DNA of 44,052 bases from DASPJR01 sp035628505 (GTDB lineage Bacteria > Planctomycetota > SZUA-567 > H5-PLA8). Numbering within the stretch: the stretch's first letter is position 1; every line of letters begins with the position of its first letter. The position numbers and the translations under genes were made by a program. Shown piece by piece: positions 7,731 through 15,973 of the stretch. The notes under the pieces were generated by a model. That model did not search any database. It was given only the letters and a program-made list of their open reading frames with translations, and had not been told where the DNA came from. The DNA lies in contig DASPJR010000051.1 of assembly GCA_035628505.1 (NCBI GenBank), positions 1-44,052 of the forward strand. Direction: 5' to 3'.

Positions 7731-9554
7731 ATGTTTCTCCGCCGCTGTGCCGCCACGCTGATTGCCGCAGTGCTCCTGACGAACGTCCCGATGCGCGCCG
7801 AAGAGCCCGCTGACGAAGCGAAGATCAAAAAACTGATTTTTACGCTGCAGAACATCGGCCCGAAGGATGTGCTCGTTCCGCTGCTGAACCTGATGGAAGC
7901 CGGCAAGCTGCCTTCGGAGAACGTCGACGAGGTAATCTGGAGCATCGGCGCCGCGCTCGAAACCGACGATCTCTCAACCGTGTTCACGCGTGTGCTCGCC
8001 GCAAAGCCGCAGAACGTTTCTTTTCAGGCAAAGCTGCTCTCAGGGCTTTCCGCCGCCGCGCGCGAGCGCGATGTAAAGCCAAAGGGCGACCTGGCCGCTA
8101 TCAAGCCGCTGCTTGTGTCAAAGGATGACGCCGTCCGCGCAGAGGCGCTGCGCACCGCCGGCGCATGGAAGCTCGAGCCGCTGCGGGCCGATATCAATGC
8201 TGCGTTTGAGTCCGCGGACTCGAGCGCGACTGTGCGCCAGGCCGCAATGGAAGCGCTGGTGATCATGGGCGGAAAGGCCAGCCAGGACGTTCTTGAGAAA
8301 GTCGCGTCTTCAGGTCCGCTCCGCACCCGCTACGTCGCCGTATCGGGACTCTCCTCGGTCAACATGACGGCCGCAGCGCCGATTGCGGCTGAAATCTTAA
8401 GCAAGGAATCAGAGGGCGAGGGAGCGTTCGATGTCTTCGCCGCTTTCGGCAAACGTGAGGGCGGCTGTGAAGAGCTCGCCAAGGCGCTCGAGGGCAAAAA
8501 GCTTCCACCCGACAACGCAAAGCTTGGCCTGCGCTTTCTTCAGGCGCTTGGCCGCGAAGAAGCCGCGCTGCTGAAAGTGCTGCGCGCGTCCGCCGGAATC
8601 GGCGTGGACATCTCGGAGCTCGAGGAAGCCGAGCAGAAGAAAATCATCGCCGGACTGATGGCTGATGTTGCATCCAAAGGCGATCCGGCGCGCGGAGAGC
8701 GCGTCTTCCGGCGCGTTGATCTCAACTGCTTCAGCTGTCATGGCGTTGGCGGAGCTGGAGGGCAGGTCGGGCCGGATCTGGCAGGTATCGGCGCAGGTTC
8801 GCAGCTCGATTATCTGACTGAAGCCGTCATGCTGCCGAGCAAAGTGGTTAAGGAAGGCTTCGAAGCCGGCGTCGTGGTCACAAAGAGCGGTGAGTTTCAT
8901 TCCGGCATTATCAAGAGCAAGAATGATGATGAAGTGGTGCTGAAAGATGCCATCAACGGCGAGATGACCTTTGCGATGGCGAATGTAAAACGTTTCAAGC
9001 AGGGAGGCAGCTCGCTGATGCCCAACAGCCTGACCGCGCCGCTCACGCGCGGCGAAACGCTCGATCTTATCCGTTTTCTGAGCGAACTCGGCCGTGGGCC
9101 GTATTCAGTAACGGCCGCTCCGATTGTGCGCCGCTGGCGGCTGCTCTCGCCGGTGCCGGATGACATTGCGTCCCTCAGCGTGGATGCGGTTGCCCGGCTC
9201 GCACAGGGCGACAAGCTGGCGTGGGTGCCGGCGTACAGCCTCGTTTCAGGCGAATTTCCCGTGTCCGAACTTGTTCGAGCCAAAGCAAAGGCGGTTGCGT
9301 TTGCCCGCTTTGAGTTCGAGATGACCACTCCCGGAAAGATGCGGCTGAAGGTGAACTCGCCGAAGGGTCTTGCACTCGCCTTGAACGATGCGGCGATCAA
9401 CATGAGCGGCGACATGGCGCTGGATGTTCCCCGCGGCATCCACGCCGTGACGGTGCGAGTGGAACTCGAGCAGCGTGGCGCGGAGAATCTGCGCGTGGAG
9501 CTCGAAGAGCTGCCCGGCTCGCCAGGCCGCTTCCAGGTAATCAGCGGCAAGTAA
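7731..9554 (+). CDS. Secreted HEAT-repeat c-type cytochrome (Pirellula/Verrucomicrobium heme-binding domain)
   Basis: 607 residues. A signal peptide (ATLIAAVLLTNVPMRA) is followed by HEAT-like helices to about residue 310. A c-type heme site CFSCH (333-337) sits in the context GERVFRRVDLNCFSCHGVGG, with GQVGPDLAGIG just after; SLMPNSLTAPLTRGE supplies a likely distal methionine. This is the 'putative heme-binding domain, Pirellula/Verrucomicrobium type'. After it comes a C-terminal beta-rich extension of about 130 residues that I do not recognise. The protein probably accepts electrons in the periplasm from the preceding dehydrogenase, to which the domain is usually fused; here a terminator lies between them. 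GAGG stands before the ATG. The gene converges on PEP-CTERM gene A. Confidence 0.9.
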   Translation: MFLRRCAATLIAAVLLTNVPMRAEEPADEAKIKKLIFTLQNIGPKDVLVPLLNLMEAGKLPSENVDEVIWSIGAALETDDLSTVFTRVLAAKPQNVSFQAKLLSGLSAAARERDVKPKGDLAAIKPLLVSKDDAVRAEALRTAGAWKLEPLRADINAAFESADSSATVRQAAMEALVIMGGKASQDVLEKVASSGPLRTRYVAVSGLSSVNMTAAAPIAAEILSKESEGEGAFDVFAAFGKREGGCEELAKALEGKKLPPDNAKLGLRFLQALGREEAALLKVLRASAGIGVDISELEEAEQKKIIAGLMADVASKGDPARGERVFRRVDLNCFSCHGVGGAGGQVGPDLAGIGAGSQLDYLTEAVMLPSKVVKEGFEAGVVVTKSGEFHSGIIKSKNDDEVVLKDAINGEMTFAMANVKRFKQGGSSLMPNSLTAPLTRGETLDLIRFLSELGRGPYSVTAAPIVRRWRLLSPVPDDIASLSVDAVARLAQGDKLAWVPAYSLVSGEFPVSELVRAKAKAVAFARFEFEMTTPGKMRLKVNSPKGLALALNDAAINMSGDMALDVPRGIHAVTVRVELEQRGAENLRVELEELPGSPGRFQVISGK

Positions 9555-9560
9555 AAATAA

Positions 9561-9623
9561 AGTGCTGAGTGCTGAGCATTCGGCCACTCAGCACTCAGCA
9601 CTCAGCACTCGTTTCTCAGCACT
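9561..9623. terminator. Hairpin built from AGTGCTG repeats between convergent genes
   Basis: A 16-bp perfect stem, AGTGCTGAGTGCTGAG (9561-9576) pairing with CTCAGCACTCAGCACT (9587-9602), has a 10-nt loop. Two further CAGCACT units follow at 9604 and 9617. It lies between the stops of the heme-binding gene and PEP-CTERM gene A, with A/T runs on both flanks, so a bidirectional terminator is likely. The unit also resembles a dispersed intergenic repeat. Confidence 0.75.
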
Positions 9624-9628
9624 GATTT

Positions 9629-9895
9629 TTACTTGCGGCGGCGCAGGGCGGCGAGGCCCAGGCCGATACCGAGCAGAGCCATGCTGGCCGGCTCAGGAAT
9701 GACAGGCGCGCACGGATCTTCAATCGCGCCGCCACCACCACCTTCGGTACCGTGGAAGCTGCCTGCCGTCTCATTGTCGGTCAGGACATCGGCAGCCACA
9801 GCCTTGTTGGTCTGTTCAATAGTCAGTCCGGTCGGTGCCGCATAAACGCCAGCCGAAAGCAGCATGGCCAGTGCGAGCGTAAGAATAGCTTTCAT
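9629..9895 (-). CDS. Small PEP-CTERM sorted protein A
   Basis: 88 residues: signal peptide (KAILTLALAMLLSAGVYA), a mature core beginning APTGLTIEQTNKAVAADVL, a Gly-rich linker with a single Cys (DPCAP), then the sorting signal PEPASMALLGIGLG ending in a basic RRRK tail. Family knowledge: PEP-CTERM proteins are cleaved by an exosortase and displayed in the envelope or exopolysaccharide. Proteins B and C (18387-18656 and 18856-19125) share the core motif TNxxVAADVL, a later ET...H..E and the single linker Cys, so they form a paralogous family of unknown function. AGGGGA precedes the ATG. A sigma-54-like promoter lies about 58 bp upstream. No exosortase gene is in this window. Confidence 0.9.
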   Translation of the reverse strand: MKAILTLALAMLLSAGVYAAPTGLTIEQTNKAVAADVLTDNETAGSFHGTEGGGGGAIEDPCAPVIPEPASMALLGIGLGLAALRRRK

Positions 9896-9952
9896 TTTGG
9901 TTCCCCTGTTCTTTCAATCGCGACACTGCATCGCGTTCACCGTTTCAGCAAT

Positions 9953-9968
9953 AGCAACAAAGCGGCCA
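9953..9968 (-). promoter_or_regulatory. Sigma-54-type -24/-12 promoter for PEP-CTERM gene A
   Basis: On the minus strand the sequence is TGGCCGCTTTGTTGCT. It matches the TGGC-N7-TTGC spacing of sigma-54 promoters (GG and GC ten bases apart). The predicted start of transcription is about 45 nt before the ATG. The same TGGCC-N6-TTGC pattern lies before PEP-CTERM genes B and C. Confidence 0.72.
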
Positions 9969-10016
9969 CATGCACCTGTGTAAACGCTGCGACGAAAAAT
10001 GAGCACTGCGAGGTGT

Positions 10017-12227
10017 CTATTGGCGCTTTAGCTTGATGGCGAGATCTTTCAGAATGGCAGGCAGCGGCACGAATAACCTACCACCCTGAGCCTTGACGAT
10101 CGTTTCAGACTGTTTGCCGCGGCCACAATCCCAGAACTCGGCGCGATACGCTCCGTCACGCAATCCGTTCAGGCGCAGCAACGCATGCTCGACTGCGCTC
10201 GGGCGTTCGCCGTCGGATTCGGCTCGGAAGGAGGCTTTCTCATTCTGGAGCCATAGCAGCGCCGAGGACTCATCTTGCACACCCACCGCACGCAAGGCGG
10301 GACGATGTTTTAAGCCGTAATTAAGCAGTTGATAGCTGCAGTTGACCCAGTCAACACCGTCGTTGAAGACCTTGATCTCGTGTGCGCCCGGTGGAACGTC
10401 AATTCCGTAAACGCCGTCGTAGGTGTTCATAGTGCCTGTGCGCGTTTCGCTGTCGTCTTTGAAGTCTTCGGCGCGGACCTGGATTCCGTCGAGCCAGATT
10501 TTCAACCTGGCACCACCGTAGTCGCTAACACCTTTGACGGTCACAGCGAACTTCCATTTTGTGTCACCGTCCACGCTGATGGTCAGCGGATTATGCCAAG
10601 TCGGATGGTTTCCCGTGCCATGCAGAGCCGTGCTCAGGTTTTCAGCGCCTTCCACGCTGCCATCACGACGCACTTTGATTCTTTGCGGACTGTTAGAAGC
10701 GTGATCAACCCACGACGTATGCCGCCCGACGACATGCACATTGAAGGTCTGAGGCGGCTGCGGCGTAGCGAAGCTGAAAGTGGGATCGGCCGACTTAAAA
10801 CGCCGGCGATTCCATTCCACATCTGCGACGAACTGTGACAGCGGCTTGTAGAGCTGCCAGAGTTCCTGCGGATCGATGTACGTGTCCCACCACCATGTCA
10901 TGCCGGTTCCCGCGGAGCGTGACACGGCGCTGGCCCAGATCGCTTCGCGGATGTGCGAGCCGCTCTTGTCCTTTTCGTTGCCAGTGCCCTGCCAGTGCAA
11001 GCCGAACTCGCCGATAAAGTGCGGCTTTTTGTAGCGGCGGTCTTTTTCAATGTTCCACACGCTGAGCTCGGCAGCCAGATCGTTCGCACCATAATTGTGC
11101 GTCTGTACAAAATCGATCTCAGGCAGCGCATCGATCAGTGAATCGCCTTCAGAGTTCGCGAAACTGGTGCTGACCAGGTGCCGATTGGGATCGACATCCT
11201 TGAGGTAGCGCGCCATTTCGACATGCCAGTGCCGCACGGCAATGCTGTCGTACTTGTCGGCGAGGTCGACCTCGTTCCAGAGCTCCCAGCAGAACACGTT
11301 CGAACTGTAGCCCCAGCGCGCAACGATGTAGCGCAAACGCTGCAGGAAGAGCTTGCGAGCAACCGGGCTCGAGAAAAATTCCGACGGCGTCGCGCACGGG
11401 CCGCCGTTGGCCGTGTTGTAGGGGCTTTCATTCCAGCGCGGATATTCCGGCTCGATGCGCACACTGTTGAACGATTCGATGCAGAACATCAGGCGGATGC
11501 CGTATTTCTCGGCGAGGTTCAGCACGTAATCAACGCGCCACGCCGCATCGGAATTGTAATGACCGAGGCGATCTTTCGTCTCAAGCGCGAAGAGGAACAT
11601 TGGATTGAGCCACAACCGCGCGCAATTCCCGCCGTTCTCCGCAAGCTTTTCAAACCAACGGTCGTAATCGAATGTTGATTTTCCCCAGCACGTATTCAGA
11701 CCAACGGGGAAATAAGGCGTTCCGTCGTCGAACTCGAAAGCCTTGTCGTTAGACCCGACGCGCAGAAAGCCCGGTGCAGGCTTCGCGCCGCGCACACAGC
11801 GGAAATTGTACGAACGGCTCTGGTGCTGTACGCCCGGCGCGTAGACCTCGATCGTCACGCTGTGCTCGCCACGCTCGGTTGGAGCGTAGCGCACACGCCA
11901 CCCCGGCGCGCCCTGCCGCTTGAGCGTCTCTCCCCCGCCCTCCGAGGGCTGGCGGGAAAAGTCCTGGAAGAAAAAAGCCGGAACGATGTCTTCCCGGCCC
12001 GAAGGCTTCCGGATAACGGCCAGCACCTCGATCTGATCCGGATCGCAAGGATTTTTCGCCTCCATACTCACTGCGAAGGCGATTTCGAGCTTCCCGTAAC
12101 GGGGGACGGTTGACGCGCTGAGCTTCACGTTCGACAAAATTTCGTGTGCGGCTGCGGATAACGGAAGAAGAGCAAGCAGCGCCAGCGCGCAAGGACGGAG
12201 CATGAAAAGGGACCTTAACCGCGGCAA
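10017..12227 (-). CDS. Secreted glycoside hydrolase, clan GH-A (GH5-like)
   Basis: 736 residues. A signal peptide (about 1-27, LALLALLPLSAAA) is followed by an N-terminal beta-sandwich (30-145) resembling DUF5060. A TIM-barrel catalytic domain spans about 155-480. The likely acid/base is Glu319 in FCWELWNEVD and the likely nucleophile Glu407 in PHFIGEFGLHW; both contexts are typical of clan GH-A cellulases and mannanases. The region after 480 contains beta-sandwich, carbohydrate-binding-like segments (WKFAVTVKGVSDYGGARLKI). The polysaccharide substrate cannot be told from sequence. The start could be residue 1 or Met9 (MLRPCALAL); both give a signal peptide. It lies upstream of PEP-CTERM gene A on the same strand and is divergent from the amidohydrolase-like gene. 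Confidence 0.87.
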   Translation of the reverse strand: MPRLRSLFMLRPCALALLALLPLSAAAHEILSNVKLSASTVPRYGKLEIAFAVSMEAKNPCDPDQIEVLAVIRKPSGREDIVPAFFFQDFSRQPSEGGGETLKRQGAPGWRVRYAPTERGEHSVTIEVYAPGVQHQSRSYNFRCVRGAKPAPGFLRVGSNDKAFEFDDGTPYFPVGLNTCWGKSTFDYDRWFEKLAENGGNCARLWLNPMFLFALETKDRLGHYNSDAAWRVDYVLNLAEKYGIRLMFCIESFNSVRIEPEYPRWNESPYNTANGGPCATPSEFFSSPVARKLFLQRLRYIVARWGYSSNVFCWELWNEVDLADKYDSIAVRHWHVEMARYLKDVDPNRHLVSTSFANSEGDSLIDALPEIDFVQTHNYGANDLAAELSVWNIEKDRRYKKPHFIGEFGLHWQGTGNEKDKSGSHIREAIWASAVSRSAGTGMTWWWDTYIDPQELWQLYKPLSQFVADVEWNRRRFKSADPTFSFATPQPPQTFNVHVVGRHTSWVDHASNSPQRIKVRRDGSVEGAENLSTALHGTGNHPTWHNPLTISVDGDTKWKFAVTVKGVSDYGGARLKIWLDGIQVRAEDFKDDSETRTGTMNTYDGVYGIDVPPGAHEIKVFNDGVDWVNCSYQLLNYGLKHRPALRAVGVQDESSALLWLQNEKASFRAESDGERPSAVEHALLRLNGLRDGAYRAEFWDCGRGKQSETIVKAQGGRLFVPLPAILKDLAIKLKRQ

Positions 12228-12288
12228 ACGCGCGCTTCAACGCGCGAAGGAATTTTCATTCGCAGCGCGCCGGCCTTATGCTTCAGGC

Positions 12289-12993
12289 ATGCATTTCGAT
12301 GTTCATGTTCAATCAGCTACAACCTGCAACGCGCCTCCGCCGTCACACCTGAGCGGAGCGGTCTTTTTTGGAGCAGCTTGCGTAGAGACGCAAAGACACA
12401 CGGCAGCCGTGGCGCCCACGGGCAAGTGGCATGTTGCGGCAACGCTCAGCGCGCTGGTCGGCGGTTCGGACGCGCGCTATCCGGCAGGCACTCCGGCGAT
12501 TGTTGAGCTTGATTTTCCTGAAGATGAACTAATGGCGAAGCTGAAACTTCCGCGCGCGGAGTGGTGGCCGCTCGCAGAGACATTACGAACGCAGAGGCAG
12601 TTTCTGAACATCCGCTTGCCGACGGGATCGCGCGTGGCCGCCGGAGTGGCGAGGCTTGCAAGTGAATTTGCAGCAGCCCGCTTTCTGATCGATCCATTCC
12701 GCCACGGGCCGACGTCGGCCTGGCAGGCGCAGGCTCGTCTGGCGGAGCGTGAGAACGTATGGCTCAGCACGCTCGGACTGCGTGATGCGGCACTCTGGCC
12801 ACGGGCAGAAGACGTCGCCGACGCATTCTATTTCATGATGGGTGAGGTGGGCGCCAGCAAGGTGCTGTACGCGTCGGGCAGAACTTTGCCGGAATGCAGC
12901 GATGCGGAGAGCTGGCTGTCGGCGGTGCCGTGCGTCGATGCGGCGCAGCGTGCGCTTATTTTGACGTTGAATGCGCAAGAGCTATTCGGTTAA
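12289..12993 (+). CDS. Amidohydrolase-2-like protein, probably catalytically inactive
   Basis: 234 residues from the ATG at 12289; the frame is open from 12202, giving 263 residues, but MHFDVHVQ is the expected N-terminal strand of a metal-dependent TIM-barrel hydrolase. The C-terminus (CVDAAQRALILTLNAQELFG) matches the end of amidohydrolase family 2, where the chain finishes with an NA-x-LFG motif. The protein is shorter than the usual 260-300 residues. The HxH metal motif reads HVQ and the late metal-binding Asp is not evident (YASGRT), so hydrolysis is unlikely or the fold has been repurposed. It is cytoplasmic. There is no clear ribosome site. It diverges from the glycoside hydrolase gene, 61 bp away. 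Confidence 0.6.
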   Translation: MHFDVHVQSATTCNAPPPSHLSGAVFFGAACVETQRHTAAVAPTGKWHVAATLSALVGGSDARYPAGTPAIVELDFPEDELMAKLKLPRAEWWPLAETLRTQRQFLNIRLPTGSRVAAGVARLASEFAAARFLIDPFRHGPTSAWQAQARLAERENVWLSTLGLRDAALWPRAEDVADAFYFMMGEVGASKVLYASGRTLPECSDAESWLSAVPCVDAAQRALILTLNAQELFG

Positions 12994-13058
12994 AACGGCG
13001 GGCGAATAAATCAGCATCGGGCAAGTCGTGAGAAGTACATCCGAGGGGAGTCATCGCT

Positions 13059-13508
13059 TTGTTTCGTTTAGTGATCGCTGCTTCAATGTTGTCCCTGGCT
13101 CTTGCCGCAAATGTCTCCGCTGAAGAGACCACGAAGCTCAACGCCGAAAAGTACCCGCAGGACACGCCACAGAACGCCGTAAAATCGATTCTCAAAGCGC
13201 TGGAATCGCGCGATTTCGATTACTGGATCTCCTGGCTGGTCACGCCGGCCGCGCAGCGCGAGCTGATCGAGCGCCACGGCAGCCTGAACAGCGCGGTGCT
13301 CTTTAACGCTGACGACCGGCACGTCCCGCGCATCAAGGCGCAGATCGAAGCAATCCGCAAGCTGCGCGAGGCTAATCAGACCAGCGAAGGCGAAGACAAT
13401 GGCGTGAAGTGGTTCCGCTACAGCGGCGACGGCCGCGTCATCCAGTTTGAGCGCCAGGCCGATGGGCGCTGGTGCATGAGCCGGACGGCAAAAGAACCCG
13501 CGAAGTAG
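13059..13508 (+). CDS. Small secreted protein of unknown function
   Basis: 149 residues. The start is TTG at 13059 with GAGGGGAG 9-16 bp upstream; it gives a complete signal peptide (LVIAASMLSLALAANVSAEE), which a later ATG at 13086 would cut in half. The mature part has an alpha+beta pattern (AVKSILKALESRDFDYWISWLV, then VKWFRYSGDGRVIQFERQADGRWCM) reminiscent of NTF2/DUF4878-like lumazine-binding-type folds, but I cannot assign a family. The stop codon lies inside a strong hairpin. Confidence 0.72.
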   Translation: MFRLVIAASMLSLALAANVSAEETTKLNAEKYPQDTPQNAVKSILKALESRDFDYWISWLVTPAAQRELIERHGSLNSAVLFNADDRHVPRIKAQIEAIRKLREANQTSEGEDNGVKWFRYSGDGRVIQFERQADGRWCMSRTAKEPAK

Positions 13509-13534
13509 CAGACGAAAATCTGCCGCTTCGCGGG
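13497..13534 (+). terminator. Terminator-like hairpin spanning a stop codon
   Basis: Stem CCCGCGAAG / CTTCGCGGG (13497-13505 with 13526-13534) continues, after an asymmetric internal loop, into GCAGA / TCTGC (13508-13512 with 13519-13523). The TAG stop of the upstream gene is within it. The tail is AU-rich but is not a clean T run. Confidence 0.6.
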
Positions 13535-13564
13535 CTATATATTCTTCCGTTCTGGAAAACGCTG

Positions 13565-13720
13565 TTAGATTCGTCCCGTCAGCAACAGCAGAATCACAAT
13601 CAGAAGCACAACGCCCAGGATACCGCTTGGGCCGTACCCCCAGTTGGCGCTATAAGGCCAGGCCGGAATTGCGCCGAGCAGAAGAATCACAAGGACAACC
13701 AGAAGAAGTGTACTTAACAT
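13565..13720 (-). CDS. DUF3309 small membrane protein
   Basis: 51 residues from the ATG at 13720, with AAAGGA upstream; the longer open frame to 13789 adds 23 residues that do not fit the family. Two hydrophobic helices (STLLLVVLVILLLGAIPAW and GILGVVLLIVILLLLTG) are joined by PYSANWGYGPS. This is the DUF3309 pattern, an inner-membrane micro-protein of unknown role that is common across bacteria. It lies downstream of the small c-type cytochrome gene on the same strand. Confidence 0.85.
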   Translation of the reverse strand: MLSTLLLVVLVILLLGAIPAWPYSANWGYGPSGILGVVLLIVILLLLTGRI

Positions 13721-13814
13721 GGATGCATCCTTTCCCCGGAATCGCTCCGGCGGAAAGGCTGTGCGCAATGGCTGTGCCTGAAAATGCAAGCGACGAGACG
13801 CTCGAGCCCGCTGC

Positions 13815-14318
13815 CTATTTCTTCATAGTCTTGCTGCCGCCCGCCGTCTTGTCAGTGCCGGGCCTGGCTGCGCCTTCCTTTTGTTTTTGTGCTTCCAGCG
13901 CCGCCACGCGCTTGCGATAGGCTTCGAGCGCATCTTTGGCCGGAACACTCTTGGGATCGCCCGGAAAAGATCCCAATGCGAACTCTTCCATATTGGTAAC
14001 GCCATCGCCGTCCGAATCTTTCTTGAAGAGCGACACCGCGATGAGATCCACATTGAACTTGATCTGTTCGTTTGTATTCATGACCTGCTGAATGTCTTTT
14101 CCATAGAGCCCGAGGTTGCCTTTCCCTGCTTTTTCGTTCGGCTTGACGTTATGGCAGAGCGCGCAGCGGCCGATGCCATGTTCCGTAAGGCCGAATACGC
14201 CCTGGAGCTTTTCGAGGTAATCGCGTTTGGCCAATGCGGGCGATGCAGACACGAATAAAAGCAAACAGGCCAGTGCCACGCTTGCGAGCTCAAGAGTCTT
14301 TCGTTTTCGGCACGTCAT
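13815..14318 (-). CDS. Secreted c-type cytochrome-like protein with calcium-loop motif
   Basis: 167 residues. A signal peptide (LASVALACLLLFVSASPALA) is followed by one heme-binding CALCH motif near residues 52-56 (GIGRCALCHNVKPNE). It then has an acidic loop KKDSDGDGVTNMEEFALGSF (about 98-117), the thrombospondin type 3 / EF-hand-like calcium pattern, and a charged helical tail rich in Lys, Ala and Glu. Typical PVC genomes carry many small proteins with CxxCH plus such loops. An electron-transfer role is inferred from the heme motif; no distal ligand can be chosen. It is separated from the upstream protease by a terminator, so it has its own promoter. Confidence 0.8.
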   Translation of the reverse strand: MTCRKRKTLELASVALACLLLFVSASPALAKRDYLEKLQGVFGLTEHGIGRCALCHNVKPNEKAGKGNLGLYGKDIQQVMNTNEQIKFNVDLIAVSLFKKDSDGDGVTNMEEFALGSFPGDPKSVPAKDALEAYRKRVAALEAQKQKEGAARPGTDKTAGGSKTMKK

Positions 14319-14372
14319 ATTGTTCCTCTTATCTTAGCCTGACGTCGCCAGAGCTGCCAATCTTAGGCACCG

Positions 14373-14404
14373 ATAAAAACAAACCGGGCCTCATGGGCCC
14401 GGTT
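14373..14404 (-). terminator. Rho-independent terminator of the trypsin-LysM gene
   Basis: Read on the minus strand: ACCGGGCC, a 5-nt loop, GGCCCGGT (stem 14383-14390 with 14396-14403), then TTTGTTTTT. It lies 27 bp after the stop at 14431. Confidence 0.9.
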
Positions 14405-14430
14405 GTCATTGTCGTTGCTGCCAGCCGGCT

Positions 14431-15591
14431 TCAGGGAATCAGCAGCTTCGCGCCGATGTGAATCTTGTTGGCATCCTCAATCTTGTTCAGCGTCAGCAGG
14501 TCTTTGATGCTCACCTTGTAGCGCACCGCGAGCTTCGAAAGATTGTCGCCCGGCTCGATGACATGAACACGCGGCGCCTCAGATTCGCCAGCGGCAGCAC
14601 TCTTGATTGCAGCCTCCGGTTCGCCGGCGGCACTCTGGGTTAAAGAGGCATTCACCGCCCGCGCCGGTTCAGGCGACGGGCGCAGCTGGGTCGCGGGAAC
14701 CGCTTTCGGCTGAGGCACTGCCGCCGCGGCGATCGGTGCGGCTGGAACTGCCGCAGACGGCTGGACTGGCGCTGCTGCAACGGGAACCTTGACGCTGATG
14801 CTTGCGGGCGCGGGTTCCATTTCGAGCACCGGCGCAGGCCGCTTGATGGGGCGCGTCTCCTGAGCCACGATGGGAACTCCGGTAGGCACTCCGGATTTTC
14901 GGTTAGCATCGAGGAAGCTATAGAGCCCGACGAGCGGAACATACAGGCCGACATTGTGGTCCAGATCGCCGTCTTTCGGAATTCCCGCGACTGCGACACC
15001 AACCACGCGGCGTGCTGAGGGACAATACATCGGGCCGCCGCTGTCGCCGTGGTCGAAGGGAATCTTCGCTGCAGAACGAATCGTGCCGCGGTCGAAGCAA
15101 TGCATGACGCTTCCCTGGAAGAGCGCCACCGGGATACCGCGCGGGGAGCCGGCCAGGAAAATCGCGCTTCCGGGAGCCAGGTCGCGATCGCCCAGCGCGA
15201 GAATGTCAGGCAGATCGTCGCTCGATTCGAGCAGGCAGACGTCGAGGTTCTGATCGCTGGCGAGCACGCGCACTTTTGACCAATAAGTTCGCGAGCCCTC
15301 ATTGATTTCGATCTTCAACGTGTCGTAAGGATTTCCGCGGTCATCCAGAACGTTGTGTGCCGCGCTGAGCAGATGGCGGCGGCCGCTGTACCCATAGCGC
15401 GCGAGGTCCACGCCAAAAGCGGTGCCGTGTCCAGTGATCAGCGCGCCGTTTTCAGTGCGCTCGTAGCGGATGCGGACGGTGCTGCGCATCAGCCGGCTTG
15501 TGTCGCCTTCAGTTGCGGCGGCCTGAAGACAGACCAGCACAGTGCACAGAGCCAGTACAGCGCCGCGTCGCATAATCCGGGTGCAGTTCAT
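14431..15591 (-). CDS. Secreted trypsin-like serine protease with C-terminal LysM domain
   Basis: 386 residues. A signal peptide (RRGAVLALCTVLVCLQAAA) precedes an S1-family domain, about 30-235. The catalytic triad is visible: His79 (LLSAAHNVLD), Asp117 (DQNLDVCLLES) and Ser184 (HGDSGGPM). A long Pro/Ala-rich linker (240-335) leads to a LysM domain at about 342-386 (HVIEPGDNLSKLAVRYKV, NKIHIGAKLLIP), which binds peptidoglycan or other GlcNAc glycans. So this is probably a periplasmic protease anchored to the cell wall; its substrate is unknown. GGAG is 6 bp before the ATG. Confidence 0.9.
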   Translation of the reverse strand: MNCTRIMRRGAVLALCTVLVCLQAAATEGDTSRLMRSTVRIRYERTENGALITGHGTAFGVDLARYGYSGRRHLLSAAHNVLDDRGNPYDTLKIEINEGSRTYWSKVRVLASDQNLDVCLLESSDDLPDILALGDRDLAPGSAIFLAGSPRGIPVALFQGSVMHCFDRGTIRSAAKIPFDHGDSGGPMYCPSARRVVGVAVAGIPKDGDLDHNVGLYVPLVGLYSFLDANRKSGVPTGVPIVAQETRPIKRPAPVLEMEPAPASISVKVPVAAAPVQPSAAVPAAPIAAAAVPQPKAVPATQLRPSPEPARAVNASLTQSAAGEPEAAIKSAAAGESEAPRVHVIEPGDNLSKLAVRYKVSIKDLLTLNKIEDANKIHIGAKLLIP

Positions 15592-15736
15592 GAGGAGTCT
15601 CCAGGACGGTTACGTTCGTATCGTCAAGAATTCAGGAGACATGCACGATTTTATCAGCCGTCGACGCGCTTCTTTTTTACGATGTTGGCCCGTTTGAACT
15701 GCAGAGCCTGGAATGAACTGATAGGCAGCGGCTAAC

Positions 15737-15769
15737 CCCTCTCCCTACCCTCTCCCGCAAGGGGAGAGG
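15737..15769. repeat. CCCTCTCC-type intergenic hairpin repeat
   Basis: Two CCTCTCCC-like units are followed by a reverse copy: CCTCTCCC (15749-15756), loop GCAAG, GGGAGAGG (15762-15769). I recognise this as a common dispersed element in many bacterial genomes; only one copy is visible here. Confidence 0.65.
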
Positions 15770-15835
15770 AAACAACAGCACTGTGTCTCGGCGACTCTGC
15801 GATTTCGCCTATGCGTCTCTGCGGTGGGAATTCAG

Positions 15836-15871
15836 CCAAAACAAAACTGGCGATCCTTTCGGATCGCCAGT
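15836..15871 (-). terminator. Rho-independent terminator downstream of glnA
   Basis: An 11-bp perfect stem, ACTGGCGATCC (15846-15856) with GGATCGCCAGT (15861-15871), has a TTTC loop. On the minus strand it is followed by TTTTGTTTTGG. It lies about 115 bp after the glnA stop. Confidence 0.88.
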
Positions 15872-15887
15872 CTTGAGGACCTCGCCA

Positions 15888-15973
15888 GCACAGACGGGCG
15901 TCTGCGCGGTAGTGCAGGGCAGATCATGGGCTCCGCCCTTAATAAGGAGGAGAGCCGGCCGAGAGACCGGCTC
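15888..15973 (-). other. Series of three further hairpins in the glnA 3' region
   Basis: Between the glnA stop and its terminator are GAGCCGG/CCGGCTC (15952-15958 with 15967-15973), AGGGC/GCCCT (15916-15920 with 15935-15939), and an interrupted GCACAGACG/CGTCTGCGC (15888-15896 with 15899-15907). They may stabilise the glnA transcript or be repeat remains. Confidence 0.5.
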
